From positions 62,001 to 126,000 of the forward strand of contig NZ_JABXGD010000008.1 of the NCBI RefSeq assembly GCF_022627955.1: 64,000 bases of DNA, written 5' to 3'. A model generated the notes under the pieces. It saw only the letters and a list, made by a program, of their open reading frames with translations, was not told where the DNA came from and ran no database searches. Made by a program: the position numbers and the translations under genes. Numbering within the stretch: the stretch's first letter is position 1; every line of letters starts with the position of its first letter. This stretch comes from Microbacterium sp. C5A9 (GTDB lineage Bacteria; Actinomycetota; Actinomycetes; Actinomycetales; Microbacteriaceae). This document shows, piece by piece, positions 36,090 through 46,107 of the stretch.

Positions 36090-38141
36090 ATGACCGACGC
36101 CTCGAACCCGCTGCTCCAGCCGTCAGAACTGCCCTACGGGCTCCCCGACTACAGCGCGATCAGACCCGATCACTATCTGCCCGCCTTCCGGACGGCATTC
36201 GACGAGCACCTCCGCGAGATCGCACGCATCACGATGGTGCGTTCCATGCCGACGTTCGAGAACACGATCGAGGCGATCGAACGGTCGGGAGAGATGCTCG
36301 ATCGCGTGGCCCACGCGTTCTACACGGTGAGTTCGGCCGATGCGACGCCCGAGATCCAAGCGGTCGACGAGCAGCTCGCGCCCCTGATGGCCGCCCACAC
36401 CGACGCCATCGCTCTCGACGCGGCACTGTACTGGCGAGTGCAGCAGGTGCATGCGCAGCTCGCGGACCTCGACCTCGACGACGAGCAGCGATACCTCGTC
36501 GAACGCCACCACCGGGAGATGACCCACGCGGGCGCCGGCCTCGATGACGACGCCAAGCGCCGTCTCACCGCACTCAATCAGCAGCTGTCGACCCTCAGCA
36601 CCGCGTTCGAACGCAATCTCCTGAACGACACGAACGACCTCGCGGTCGTGTTCGACTCCGCTGACGAACTCGCCGGGCTCAGCTCGGGCGAGCTCTCGGC
36701 CGCATCCCGCTCCGCCGCAGAACGCGGTCTCGACGGGAAGTTCCTCGTCTCGCTGCCGCTGTTCACCGGCCACCCCTCCCTCGCACAGCTGCGGGACCGC
36801 GAGTCACGGCGGCGCATCATGGATGCATCGCGCGCGCGGGCGTCGCGGGACAACGCGAACGACAACGGCCCGGTGCTGCGCGAGATCGCGCGGCTCCGCG
36901 CCGAGCGCGCAGCGATCCTCGGCTACGACTCGCACGCGGCCTACGTCACGGCAGACGAGACGGCGAGGACTCCCGAGGCTGTCGAACGGATGCTGCGCGA
37001 GCTCGCCGCACCGTCGGCACGCAACGCGCGCGCCGAGAGAGACGCACTGCGGGCCATCGTCGACGAGACGGAGGACACGCCGTTCACGGTCGAGGCCCAC
37101 GACTGGGCGTTCTACACCGAGAAGGTGCGCACCGCCCGGTATTCGATCGACACCGGGGCGCTGCGCCCCTGGTTCGAGGCCGAGCGGGTCCTGCAGGACG
37201 GCGTGTTCTTCGCCGCCACGCAGCTCTACGGCGTGACCTTCACCGAACGCGCCGACCTCACCGCCTACCACCCTGGTGCGCGCGTCTTCGAGGTGCACGA
37301 CGCCGACGGGACGGCGGTCGGTCTGTACGTGCTCGATCTGTACACCCGCGATTCGAAGCGCGGCGGCGCCTGGATGAATCCGCTCGTCAGCCAGTCGCGC
37401 CTGCGTGGCACGCTGCCCGTGGTCGTCAACAACCTCAACGTCGCGCTCCCCGGCGACGGGGAGCCGACGCTGCTGACGCTCGACGAGGTCACCACCCTGT
37501 TCCATGAGTTCGGTCACGCCCTGCACGGTCTGTTCGCCGTGGTGACGTATCCGCACTTCTCCGGCACCAACGTGTTCCGCGACTTCGTCGAGTTCCCCAG
37601 TCAGGTCAACGAGATGTGGATCCTCTGGCCCGAGGTGCTGGACAACTACGCCCGCCACCACGAGACGGGCGAGCCGCTCGACGCCGCGATCGTCGAGCGG
37701 CTCCGCGCGACGGAGACCTTCAACCAGGGTCACGACACGAGCGAGTACCTCGCTGCGGCCTGGCTCGATCAGGCGTGGCACCGCGGAGGACCCGACGCCG
37801 CGATCGACGATGTCGCGGCCTTCGAAGCCGCGGCGCTCGCCGACATCGGCCTGGACGACCCCGCCGTGCCGACACGCTACTCTTCGACCTACTTCGCACA
37901 CGTGTTCTCCGGCGGGTACAGCGCGGGTTACTACTCCTACATCTGGAGCGAGGTGCTCGACGCCGACACCGTCGACTGGTTCCGGGAGAACGGCGGCCTC
38001 ACACGCGAGAACGGCGACCGGTTCCGTGCACGCCTGCTGGGAGTCGGCGGGTCGAAGGACCCGCTCGACGCCTACCGTGACTTCCGCGGGCGCGATGCCG
38101 AGATCGCTCCCCTGCTGAAGAGGCGCGGGCTCGACCGGTGA
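36090..38141 (+). CDS. dcp: M3 family peptidyl-dipeptidase (Dcp-like)
   Basis: A 683-residue zinc metallopeptidase. The HExxH site is HEFGH at 472-476 in TLFHEFGHALHGLF, with the third ligand Glu in VEFPSQVNEMW near 497-507, and substrate-binding Tyr residues in the C-terminal GGYSAGYYSYIWSEVL near 610-625. The length and C-terminus match Dcp, which cleaves dipeptides from peptide C-termini; oligopeptidase A is the alternative. No signal peptide, so cytosolic. The peptide importer lies 3 kb away and could feed it, but no direct link is shown. Confidence 0.93.
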   Translation: MTDASNPLLQPSELPYGLPDYSAIRPDHYLPAFRTAFDEHLREIARITMVRSMPTFENTIEAIERSGEMLDRVAHAFYTVSSADATPEIQAVDEQLAPLMAAHTDAIALDAALYWRVQQVHAQLADLDLDDEQRYLVERHHREMTHAGAGLDDDAKRRLTALNQQLSTLSTAFERNLLNDTNDLAVVFDSADELAGLSSGELSAASRSAAERGLDGKFLVSLPLFTGHPSLAQLRDRESRRRIMDASRARASRDNANDNGPVLREIARLRAERAAILGYDSHAAYVTADETARTPEAVERMLRELAAPSARNARAERDALRAIVDETEDTPFTVEAHDWAFYTEKVRTARYSIDTGALRPWFEAERVLQDGVFFAATQLYGVTFTERADLTAYHPGARVFEVHDADGTAVGLYVLDLYTRDSKRGGAWMNPLVSQSRLRGTLPVVVNNLNVALPGDGEPTLLTLDEVTTLFHEFGHALHGLFAVVTYPHFSGTNVFRDFVEFPSQVNEMWILWPEVLDNYARHHETGEPLDAAIVERLRATETFNQGHDTSEYLAAAWLDQAWHRGGPDAAIDDVAAFEAAALADIGLDDPAVPTRYSSTYFAHVFSGGYSAGYYSYIWSEVLDADTVDWFRENGGLTRENGDRFRARLLGVGGSKDPLDAYRDFRGRDAEIAPLLKRRGLDR

Positions 38142-38148
38142 GCGGTCA

Positions 38149-40764
38149 CTAGTCGCCGGAGAGCGGTGCCGGGACGCTGAGGGCGTGGAGTCCGTGCCCC
38201 AGAATCCTCGTCTCGCCACCGGGAAGCTCGAGGTCGCCGACCGCACCGACAGGCACGCGGATGGTGAGATCGAGCTCTCCGTCTCGCCGCACCCAGTCGA
38301 TCGACGCCTCGCCGTAGGGCGTTCGGTGCGTCGCACCGGCCGAGGTGAACGAGCCCCCGGGCCTCGGTGCGAAGCGGATCCTCCGGTAGCCCGGTTCGCC
38401 GGGCGCGAGACCCGCCACCCGTCGATGCATCCAGTCTGCGACCGCGCCCAGGGCGTAGTGGTTGAACGAGGTCATGTCGCCGGGATTCACCGTGCCGTCC
38501 GGCAGCATCGAGTCCCACCGCTCCCAGATGGTGGTCGCACCCATGGCGACGGTGTAGAGCCACGACGGGTTCTCGTCGGCCTCCAGCAGTCGGTAGGCCG
38601 CGGCGTCGTGACCGCCCAGCGACAGCGCATCCGAGATGACGTTCGTGCCCGCGAATCCGGTCGCGACGCGCCCGTCGTTCTCCTGCACGAGTTCAGCGAG
38701 CCGACGCGTCCCCGCCTTCGCGGCAGCGTCGTCGGGCCACAGGTCGAACACGGTGATGAGGGCGAGCGCGGTCTGCGTCACCACGACCGGGCTCCCGTCC
38801 GCATCGAGGAAGCGGGCTCGGAACGCTGCGGCCGCGCGGACGGCCAGATCGTCGAGACGGTCGACCTCCCGCTCCTCGCCGAGCACCCGGCCGATCGCGG
38901 TGAGCCGCCGCAGGCTGTGGACCAGGTAGGCGCTGGCCACGAGCGACGACGGAGTCACGGCCTGCATCGGGCTCTCCGGAGGCGCGGACGGATCGAGCCA
39001 GTCCCCGAGCTGGAAGCCGCCGTCGACGATCAGCGAGTCACCGGCGCCCGCGAGGGACTCGGCGATCCACGCCAACCCGCTTCTCCACTGACGTCGCAGC
39101 ACGGCCGTGTCGCCGGTCCGCTCATGAAGCGTGTCCGGCGCGAGTACCGCGACGTCGCTCCACACCGCCATCGGCGACGCCGGGAAGCTGCTCCACGGCT
39201 CGAGGGCGACGAACGGCACCCAGAGCGGCACGGTGCCGAGGTCGTCCTGTTCGTCCGCGAGATCCTGCAACCAGGACCCCAGCATCCCCGTCACGTCGTA
39301 GAGGAACGCCGCGGTAGGGGCGAACACCTGCAGGTCACCCGTCCATCCGAGTCGCTCATCGCGCTGCGGGCAGTCGGTGGGGATGCTGACGAAGTTGGAC
39401 CGCAGGCTCCAGACCGCGTTCTCGTGCAGACGATTCACTGCGGCGTGCGACGACCGGAACCACCCCGTGCGCTCCATGTCGGTGTGCAGCACCCGCGAGA
39501 CGACATCGCCATCGGCGATCTCGCCCGGCCACCCGCTGATCTCCACGTAGCGGAACCCGTGGATCGTTCCTCGCGGCTCCCACTCCATCGAGGTGTCGGA
39601 GAGCACGACGCGATCCTCGGCACGGGCATGGCGCAGCGTCCTGGTGTAGATGTCGCCGTCCTGCAGCACCTCCGCATGGCGGATGACGATCTCCGTTCCG
39701 CGCGAGGCGGGCAGGCGCAGCCGCAGGCGCCCGGAGTGATTCTGACCGAAGTCCAGAAGCACCCGGCCCTCCTCGCGAATCTCGGTGCGCACGGGCGGGA
39801 GCTCGGCCGTGCAGCGCACCGGCGGTGCCTCCGCACCGACGAGCACACTCGTGTCCGCGGAGGATACCGAGACGGGCGTCCAGTCCTCATCCGTCCACCC
39901 CGGCGTCGACCACGACGGGTCGTGGCGGGTCAGATCCACGCTCTCCCCCGCATACAGGCCGCTCGAGAGCACAGGGCCGAAGCCCGCCTGCCAGGTCGCG
40001 TCCGATCCATGGATGTGGAAGGTGCCGTCGTCGAACAGAACCTCGAGCTGCACGAAGGCCGAGAGGTCGTCACCGTAGACGTCCCAGCGTCCGCCTTCGA
40101 AGCCGAGGTGCCCGCGCCACCAGCCATCCGACAGCCAGACGCCGATCGCGTTGTCCCCGGGAACGAGCATGTCCGTCACATCGAACGTCGCCACGGGCAG
40201 CCTGTGCCGGTAGCTCGTCCACCCCGGCGTGAGCTCCTCGTCTCCGACGCGCACGCCGTTGATCTCCGCTTCGGCGAGGCCATGGGCGGTCAACCGCAAC
40301 CGGGCCCACGCCACGCCGCCCTCGAGGTGCAGATCGGTGCGCACTCGCGACGGGCGACGCTCCTCGGGCGCGGATGTCTCCGGCCACGATCCGCCGATGA
40401 ACTCCGCCTGCCAGTCCGCGGCATCGAAGAGCCCTGCCTCGACCCAGCCGGCCTCGCTCCAGGGACTCCACTCCGTACCGTCGGACACGGCGACCCTCAC
40501 GGCGACCCGCTCGCGCGACGAGAGGGGGCTGTCGGGCCAGGGGACCAGGATCTGCGCGGACTCCGTCCGCTCGAACACGCTCGTCGTGGTCTCGCCACCC
40601 GGAACGCTGCGAGTGAGCTCGAGTCGATACGCCCGCTGCGCGTATCCCCGCGGGGCATCCGACAGCGTCCAGCTGATCCTCGGAGCGCGGTGCACGATGC
40701 CCAGGCGTCCGTCGGCGTGGTGCTCGAGAGTCGGACGCTGCGGTGCGGGAACGGAAGTGATCAT
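38149..40764 (-). CDS. Alpha-L-rhamnosidase, GH78
   Basis: An 871-residue GH78 enzyme without signal peptide, hence cytosolic. N-terminal Fn3-like domain (about 1-130), Bac_rhamnosid_N (about 135-290), concanavalin-like CBM67-type region, and an (alpha/alpha)6 catalytic domain with STDCPQRDE-type IPTDCPQRDERLGWTGDLQVF near 448-468 (acidic catalytic pair) and TSFNHYALGAVADWMHRRVAG near 765-785. The family releases rhamnose from plant glycosides. It is second in a unit with the MFS transporter (17 nt gap). Confidence 0.93.
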   Translation of the reverse strand: MITSVPAPQRPTLEHHADGRLGIVHRAPRISWTLSDAPRGYAQRAYRLELTRSVPGGETTTSVFERTESAQILVPWPDSPLSSRERVAVRVAVSDGTEWSPWSEAGWVEAGLFDAADWQAEFIGGSWPETSAPEERRPSRVRTDLHLEGGVAWARLRLTAHGLAEAEINGVRVGDEELTPGWTSYRHRLPVATFDVTDMLVPGDNAIGVWLSDGWWRGHLGFEGGRWDVYGDDLSAFVQLEVLFDDGTFHIHGSDATWQAGFGPVLSSGLYAGESVDLTRHDPSWSTPGWTDEDWTPVSVSSADTSVLVGAEAPPVRCTAELPPVRTEIREEGRVLLDFGQNHSGRLRLRLPASRGTEIVIRHAEVLQDGDIYTRTLRHARAEDRVVLSDTSMEWEPRGTIHGFRYVEISGWPGEIADGDVVSRVLHTDMERTGWFRSSHAAVNRLHENAVWSLRSNFVSIPTDCPQRDERLGWTGDLQVFAPTAAFLYDVTGMLGSWLQDLADEQDDLGTVPLWVPFVALEPWSSFPASPMAVWSDVAVLAPDTLHERTGDTAVLRRQWRSGLAWIAESLAGAGDSLIVDGGFQLGDWLDPSAPPESPMQAVTPSSLVASAYLVHSLRRLTAIGRVLGEEREVDRLDDLAVRAAAAFRARFLDADGSPVVVTQTALALITVFDLWPDDAAAKAGTRRLAELVQENDGRVATGFAGTNVISDALSLGGHDAAAYRLLEADENPSWLYTVAMGATTIWERWDSMLPDGTVNPGDMTSFNHYALGAVADWMHRRVAGLAPGEPGYRRIRFAPRPGGSFTSAGATHRTPYGEASIDWVRRDGELDLTIRVPVGAVGDLELPGGETRILGHGLHALSVPAPLSGD

Positions 40765-40781
40765 GTCGAGTCGCCCGCCGC

Positions 40782-42068
40782 TCAGGAGACGCCGGCCGTG
40801 GCGGACTCGGCGGCTTCAGCGCTCTCGACGGTGCGTGCGCGCGGCAGCCGCGGAATCCACAGCAGGCCGATCAGACCCGCGACCACCGTCGTCACGATCA
40901 GCAGGACGAACATCGAACTGGCGCCCGCGGTGATGATCATCGGGGTGAACAGGGCGACGACGGCCGCGACGACACGGGTGGCCGCGATGGCGATCCCCTG
41001 TGCGGTGCTGCGGTGGAGGGTCGGGAACAGCTCCTGAGCCCAGACCTTGAACATCGGCTCACCGGCGATCGCTCCGCCGAGAGCGTAGAACACGCCCATC
41101 GCGACGAGCGTGGAGACGGAGACCCCGGCGAGGACGGGGATGAGGAACCCGATGACAGACAGCGCGAGCCCGATGACGAATCCGAGCATGCGGTACTTCG
41201 TGTCGACGAGGCGCATGAGCGTGAGATTCCCGATGAGGGACACGCCGATACCGATGAGCCCGAAGAGGTTCGCGGTGGAGACATCGGTTCCCGCCGCGTT
41301 GACGTACAGGTATGCCGAGAACTGCCCGTTCGTGTTCGCGGGGATGTTCGCGATCGCGTAGAAGAGCGTCAGCGCGACGAGCGGCACGAGGAACCCCGAA
41401 GCCAACAGCGCCTTCGCGCCACCCGACGATGCCGCCGACGCCTCTGCGCCTGTTGCGGTGACGATCGTGCCGGTACGCGCGCGCTGCCATTCTCCGGACT
41501 CGGGAAGACCGGCGCGCGCGACGATGGTGAGGAGTGCGATCGCGGCGAGGATGCCGTACAGGATGCGCGCACCGGTGCCGCCCATGCCGCCCACCAGGAC
41601 GCCGATGAAGACCACGGCGAGGACTCCGGCCATCCAGAGGATGTGGGAGAAGGCGACCATCTTGCCCTTGCTGCCTTCCGGAGCACTCTCGGCGATCATC
41701 GCCATCGAGGCCGGCAGGTCGGCGCCGGCGGCGAGGCCGACCAGCAGCATGCCGAGGTAGAGCGCGCCTGTGGCCGGTGCGAGCGCGAGTACCAGCGCAC
41801 CGATCGCGAACATCGCCACCGTGACCGTGAACACGCGGCGACGCCCGAAGCGATCGCTGAGGAATCCACCGGCCAGGGCGCCGACGGCGATCGTGAAGGT
41901 GAGGATCGCGGACAACTGCCCGAAGACGTCCGCCCCGAAGCCGAACTCCTGCTGGAAGAGCAGCAGACCTGTGCCCGTGCCGGCGATCGCCGCCGCGTCG
42001 AGGAACGATGCCATGCCGGCGACGATGGCGATCCACCAGGCGCGGCCTTTGGTCAGCGATGTGTTCAC
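40782..42068 (-). CDS. MFS transporter, sugar-porter-like
   Basis: A 428-residue 12-helix transporter from GTG 42068, with AAAGGAGAA upstream. GGFLSDRFGRRRVF near 65-78 is the MFS loop 2-3 motif (GxxxDRxGRR). WIAIVAGMASFLDAAAIAGTG at the start and the central polar loop near 210 fit the metabolite/H symporter group (sugar-porter-like). It probably imports a rhamnoside for the GH78 enzyme (context inference). Confidence 0.92.
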   Translation of the reverse strand: MNTSLTKGRAWWIAIVAGMASFLDAAAIAGTGTGLLLFQQEFGFGADVFGQLSAILTFTIAVGALAGGFLSDRFGRRRVFTVTVAMFAIGALVLALAPATGALYLGMLLVGLAAGADLPASMAMIAESAPEGSKGKMVAFSHILWMAGVLAVVFIGVLVGGMGGTGARILYGILAAIALLTIVARAGLPESGEWQRARTGTIVTATGAEASAASSGGAKALLASGFLVPLVALTLFYAIANIPANTNGQFSAYLYVNAAGTDVSTANLFGLIGIGVSLIGNLTLMRLVDTKYRMLGFVIGLALSVIGFLIPVLAGVSVSTLVAMGVFYALGGAIAGEPMFKVWAQELFPTLHRSTAQGIAIAATRVVAAVVALFTPMIITAGASSMFVLLIVTTVVAGLIGLLWIPRLPRARTVESAEAAESATAGVS

Positions 42069-42101
42069 GATTCTCCTTTGAAGCCGCAAGCAAGACTGCG
42101 G

Positions 42102-42113
42102 TGAAACGATTCA
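42102..42113. promoter_or_regulatory. LacI-type operator at the MFS-GH78 promoter
   Basis: TGAAACGATTCA, a near-palindrome matching the LacI-family pattern TGAAnCGnTTCA. It covers about +3 to +14 of the predicted transcript, so binding would block transcription. Confidence 0.6.
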
Positions 42114-42122
42114 AGCACTCCG

Positions 42123-42151
42123 ACTGTAACAGCAGGAGTCACGAATCCCAA
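42123..42151 (-). promoter_or_regulatory. Promoter of MFS-GH78 operon
   Basis: On the minus strand: TTGGGA (-35, 42146-42151), 17-nt spacer, TACAGT (-10, 42123-42128). Expected start near 42116. Confidence 0.6.
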
Positions 42152-42207
42152 AGTCCCTCAGGTTTTGAGCTCGCGTCGCGCGCGCGCCCGAGCGCTCGCT
42201 GCCGGGA

Positions 42208-42227
42208 GCGCCGCCGCGCGGCGGCGC
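42208..42227 (-). terminator. GC-rich palindrome downstream of clpX
   Basis: 20-bp perfect palindrome of G and C only, about 130 nt after the clpX stop and before the MFS promoter. No T-run, so a terminator role is tentative. Apart from it and the MFS promoter, I see nothing in 42069-42356. Confidence 0.4.
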
Positions 42228-42356
42228 GACCCGCGGGGGTCTACGGCGCGATCTCGCGACAGCACGAACCCCGGCATCGGTCGGCGCGCAGCCGCATCCA
42301 CCGGTCGGCGACGACGATGTCGGAGCCGAACACCCGCCAGGGAATGGGCAGCGAGC

Positions 42357-43625
<1,269 letters not shown>

Positions 43626-43662
43626 GCGCGTCCTCCTAGGGGGATCCAGAGATCGTCTACTG

Positions 43663-43668
43663 AGCCTA
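43663..43668 (-). promoter_or_regulatory. -10 element for clpX
   Basis: TAGGCT on the minus strand; expected start near 43656, leader of about 31 nt. Confidence 0.5.
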
Positions 43669-43714
43669 ACCGCTGCATCCGACACCGGGACGCATTGGCG
43701 CGGCGCGCGCATCT

Positions 43715-43732
43715 CGAGTCGATATCGACTCG
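43715..43732. promoter_or_regulatory. 18-bp perfect palindrome upstream of clpX
   Basis: CGAGTCGATATCGACTCG, about 50-70 bp upstream of the predicted clpX -10 and just past the cassette terminator. Position would suit an activator. No match known to me. Confidence 0.5.
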
Positions 43733-43738
43733 CAGACG

Positions 43739-43775
43739 GACAGGCCCGCCCACGCGAGGCGTGGGCGGGCCTGTC
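43739..43775 (-). terminator. Terminator at end of the deoC cassette
   Basis: 17-bp perfect stem (43739-43755 with 43759-43775) with a 3-nt loop, 12 nt after the half-ALDH stop. Confidence 0.9.
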
Positions 43776-43787
43776 GAGAACGTGCTG

Positions 43788-44657
43788 TCAGACCATGCTC
43801 TTGGTGTGCCACACGGTCTTGATCTCGGTGAAGGCGGCGATCCGCTCGGGCGATGCCGTCACCTCACCGGGGGTCAGGACGCGCTTCAGTGTCTCGGCGG
43901 CGGCGATCTGCATGTCGACCCAGTCCAGGGCCCCCGCTCCGGCGAGGTCGAGCGCGTTCACGTCCTGGTGCGACGCGAGCCACGGCGCCATCTCGGCGGG
44001 CGATCCGGTGAGGACGTTGACCACTCCCCCGGGCACGTCGCTGGTCGCGAGCACCTCGGCGAGACTGATGGCCGACAGCGGATGACGCTCGCTCGCGATC
44101 ACGACGACGGTGTTCCCGGCGACGAGCGCGGGCGCCACCACGGAGACGAGGCCGAGCAGAGCGGAGTCCTGCGGCGCGACGATCGCGACGACTCCGGTCG
44201 GCTCCGGCACCGAGATGTTGAAGTACGGCCCGGAGACCGGGTTCGCGTTCCCCGCGACCTGCGCGTACTTGTCGCACCACCCGGCGTACCAGACCCAGAG
44301 GTCGATCGCGTCATCCACCTGAGTCGCGGCAGCGGTTGCCGACACGCCCTCCTGCGCGGAGATCTCGTCGATGAACTGCGCGCGGCGCCCCTCGAGGACC
44401 TCGGCGATGCGGTACAGCACCTGGCCGCGGTTGTAGGCGGTCGCTCCCGACCAGCCCTTCACCGCCGCGCGGGCCGCCACGACCGCATCCCGCGCATCCT
44501 TGCGGGACGCCTGCGCGGCGTTCGCGAGGAACGCGCCCTTGGCCGAGAGCACCTCGTACGTACGCCCCGATTCGCTGCGCGGAAAGGCGCCGCCGATCGC
44601 GAGCTTGTAGGTCTTCGGAACACTGAGTCGGTCATTGGCACTGTGTCGCTTGCTCAT
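43788..44657 (-). CDS. Half-length aldehyde dehydrogenase-like protein without catalytic residues
   Basis: A 289-residue protein from ATG 44657, overlapping the upstream ALDH stop by 4 nt. It aligns by eye with the NAD-binding half of ALDH: RKDARDAVVAARAAVKGWS, NRGQVLYRIAEVLEGRRAQF, EPTGVVAIVAPQDSALLGLVSVVAPALVAGNTVVVIASE. The Lys of KPAE is replaced (IASE). It ends without the LELGGK Glu region and without the GQxC Cys domain, although an intact dehydrogenase needs both. The stop is followed by a clean terminator, so this is an intended end, not a cut. It could be a regulatory or scaffolding partner of the full ALDH. Confidence 0.85.
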   Translation of the reverse strand: MSKRHSANDRLSVPKTYKLAIGGAFPRSESGRTYEVLSAKGAFLANAAQASRKDARDAVVAARAAVKGWSGATAYNRGQVLYRIAEVLEGRRAQFIDEISAQEGVSATAAATQVDDAIDLWVWYAGWCDKYAQVAGNANPVSGPYFNISVPEPTGVVAIVAPQDSALLGLVSVVAPALVAGNTVVVIASERHPLSAISLAEVLATSDVPGGVVNVLTGSPAEMAPWLASHQDVNALDLAGAGALDWVDMQIAAAETLKRVLTPGEVTASPERIAAFTEIKTVWHTKSMV

Positions 44658-46096
44658 GCTGATGCCCCCTTCAGGTAGGCGGTGAGACCCTGGCGTCCGC
44701 CTTCGCGGCCGTATCCGGACTCCTTGTATCCGCCGAACGGGCTCGACGGGTCGAATCGGTTGAACGTGTTGGCCCACACGACGCCGGCGCGGAGGCGATC
44801 GGCCACCGCGAGGATGCGCGATCCCTTGTCCGACCAGATGCCGGCGGAGAGACCGTATGGCGTGTTGTTGGCCTTGGCGATCGCCTCGGCGGGCGTGCGG
44901 AACGTCAGGACCGAGAGAACGGGTCCGAAGACCTCATCGCGGGCGATGCGATGGGAGGCCTCGACACCGGTGAAGATCGTCGGAGCGAACCAGAATCCCT
45001 TCTCGGGGATCGCGCAGTCCGCCGTCCAGCGCTCCGCGCCCTCGGCCTCGCCGATGTCGCTGAGCTCGCGGATGCGGGCCAGCTGCGCGGCCGAGTTGAT
45101 CGCACCGATGTCGGTGTTCTTGTCGAGCGGGTCGCCGAGACGCAGTGTCGACAGGCGGCTCTTGAGTCGGTCGATGACCTCGTCGTGGATCGACTCCTGC
45201 ACGAGCAGCCGACTGCCGGCGCAGCACACGTGACCCTGATTGAAGAAGATGCCGTTCACGATGCCCTCGATCGCCTGATCGATGGGCGCGTCGTCGAACA
45301 CGATGTTCGCGGCCTTGCCGCCGAGTTCGAGCGTGAGCTTCTTCCTGGTGCCGGCGACCGCGCGGGCGATGTCGCGTCCGACGCCGGTCGACCCGGTGAA
45401 GGCCACCTTGTCGACGTCCGGATGCCGCACGAGCGCGGCACCGGTCGAACCGGCTCCGGTCACGATGTTGACCACACCTGCCGGAAGGTCGGCCTGCTGC
45501 AGGATCTCCGCGAAGATCAGCGCCGTCAGCGGCGTGGTCTCGGCGGGCTTGAGCACGACGGTGTTGCCGGCGGCCAGCGCGGGAGCGAGCTTCCACGCGA
45601 GCATGAGCAGCGGGAAGTTCCACGGGATCACCTGACCCGCCACGCCGAGCGCGCGCGGGTTCGCGCCGAGCCCGGCGTAGTCGAGCTTGTCGGCCCAGCC
45701 GGCGTAGTAGAAGAACCAGGACGCGACCAGCGGCACGTCGACGTCTCGGCTCTCCTTGATCGGCTTGCCGTTGTCGAGGCTCTCGGCGACCGCGAGCTCA
45801 CGGGCGCGCTCCTGCACGAGGCGGGCGATGCGGAAGAGGTACTTGCCCCGATCGCGGCCGCTCATCGTCGACCAGGTCTTGTCGTAGGCGCGGCGCGCAG
45901 CGGCGACGGCACGGTCGACGTCCTCGTCACTCGCCGAGGCGATCTCGGCGATGCGCGTCTCGTCGGCAGGCGAGATGGTGGTGAAGCTCGCACCCGAGCC
46001 GTCGACGAACTCGCCGTCGATGAACAGGCCGTAGCTGTCCTTGAGGTTCAGGACGGCCTTCGACTCCGGTGCCGGAGCGTATTCCAGGAATGACAT
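44654..46096 (-). CDS. NAD-dependent aldehyde dehydrogenase
   Basis: A 480-residue ALDH from ATG 46096. PWNFPLLMLAWKLAPALAAGNTVVLKPAE near 160-188 binds cofactor (Lys in KPAE), FTGSTGVG near 235-242, catalytic Glu in LELGGK near 258-263, catalytic Cys in NQGHVCCAGSR near 293-297, and EVFGPVLSV near 390. Given deoC 11 nt upstream, acetaldehyde released by DERA is a plausible substrate (inference). Confidence 0.95.
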   Translation of the reverse strand: MSFLEYAPAPESKAVLNLKDSYGLFIDGEFVDGSGASFTTISPADETRIAEIASASDEDVDRAVAAARRAYDKTWSTMSGRDRGKYLFRIARLVQERARELAVAESLDNGKPIKESRDVDVPLVASWFFYYAGWADKLDYAGLGANPRALGVAGQVIPWNFPLLMLAWKLAPALAAGNTVVLKPAETTPLTALIFAEILQQADLPAGVVNIVTGAGSTGAALVRHPDVDKVAFTGSTGVGRDIARAVAGTRKKLTLELGGKAANIVFDDAPIDQAIEGIVNGIFFNQGHVCCAGSRLLVQESIHDEVIDRLKSRLSTLRLGDPLDKNTDIGAINSAAQLARIRELSDIGEAEGAERWTADCAIPEKGFWFAPTIFTGVEASHRIARDEVFGPVLSVLTFRTPAEAIAKANNTPYGLSAGIWSDKGSRILAVADRLRAGVVWANTFNRFDPSSPFGGYKESGYGREGGRQGLTAYLKGASA

Positions 46097-46107
46097 GTAC
46101 GGGGCTC

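Noticed and set aside
42069-42356. A small RNA or gene in the clpX-MFS intergenic region.
   Set aside because: Apart from a promoter, operator and GC palindrome I see no -10, terminator pair or coding frame to support one.
43788-44657. Half-ALDH as a pseudogene.
   Set aside because: The frame is open, codon use matches neighbours, start is coupled to the ALDH stop and a terminator follows directly.
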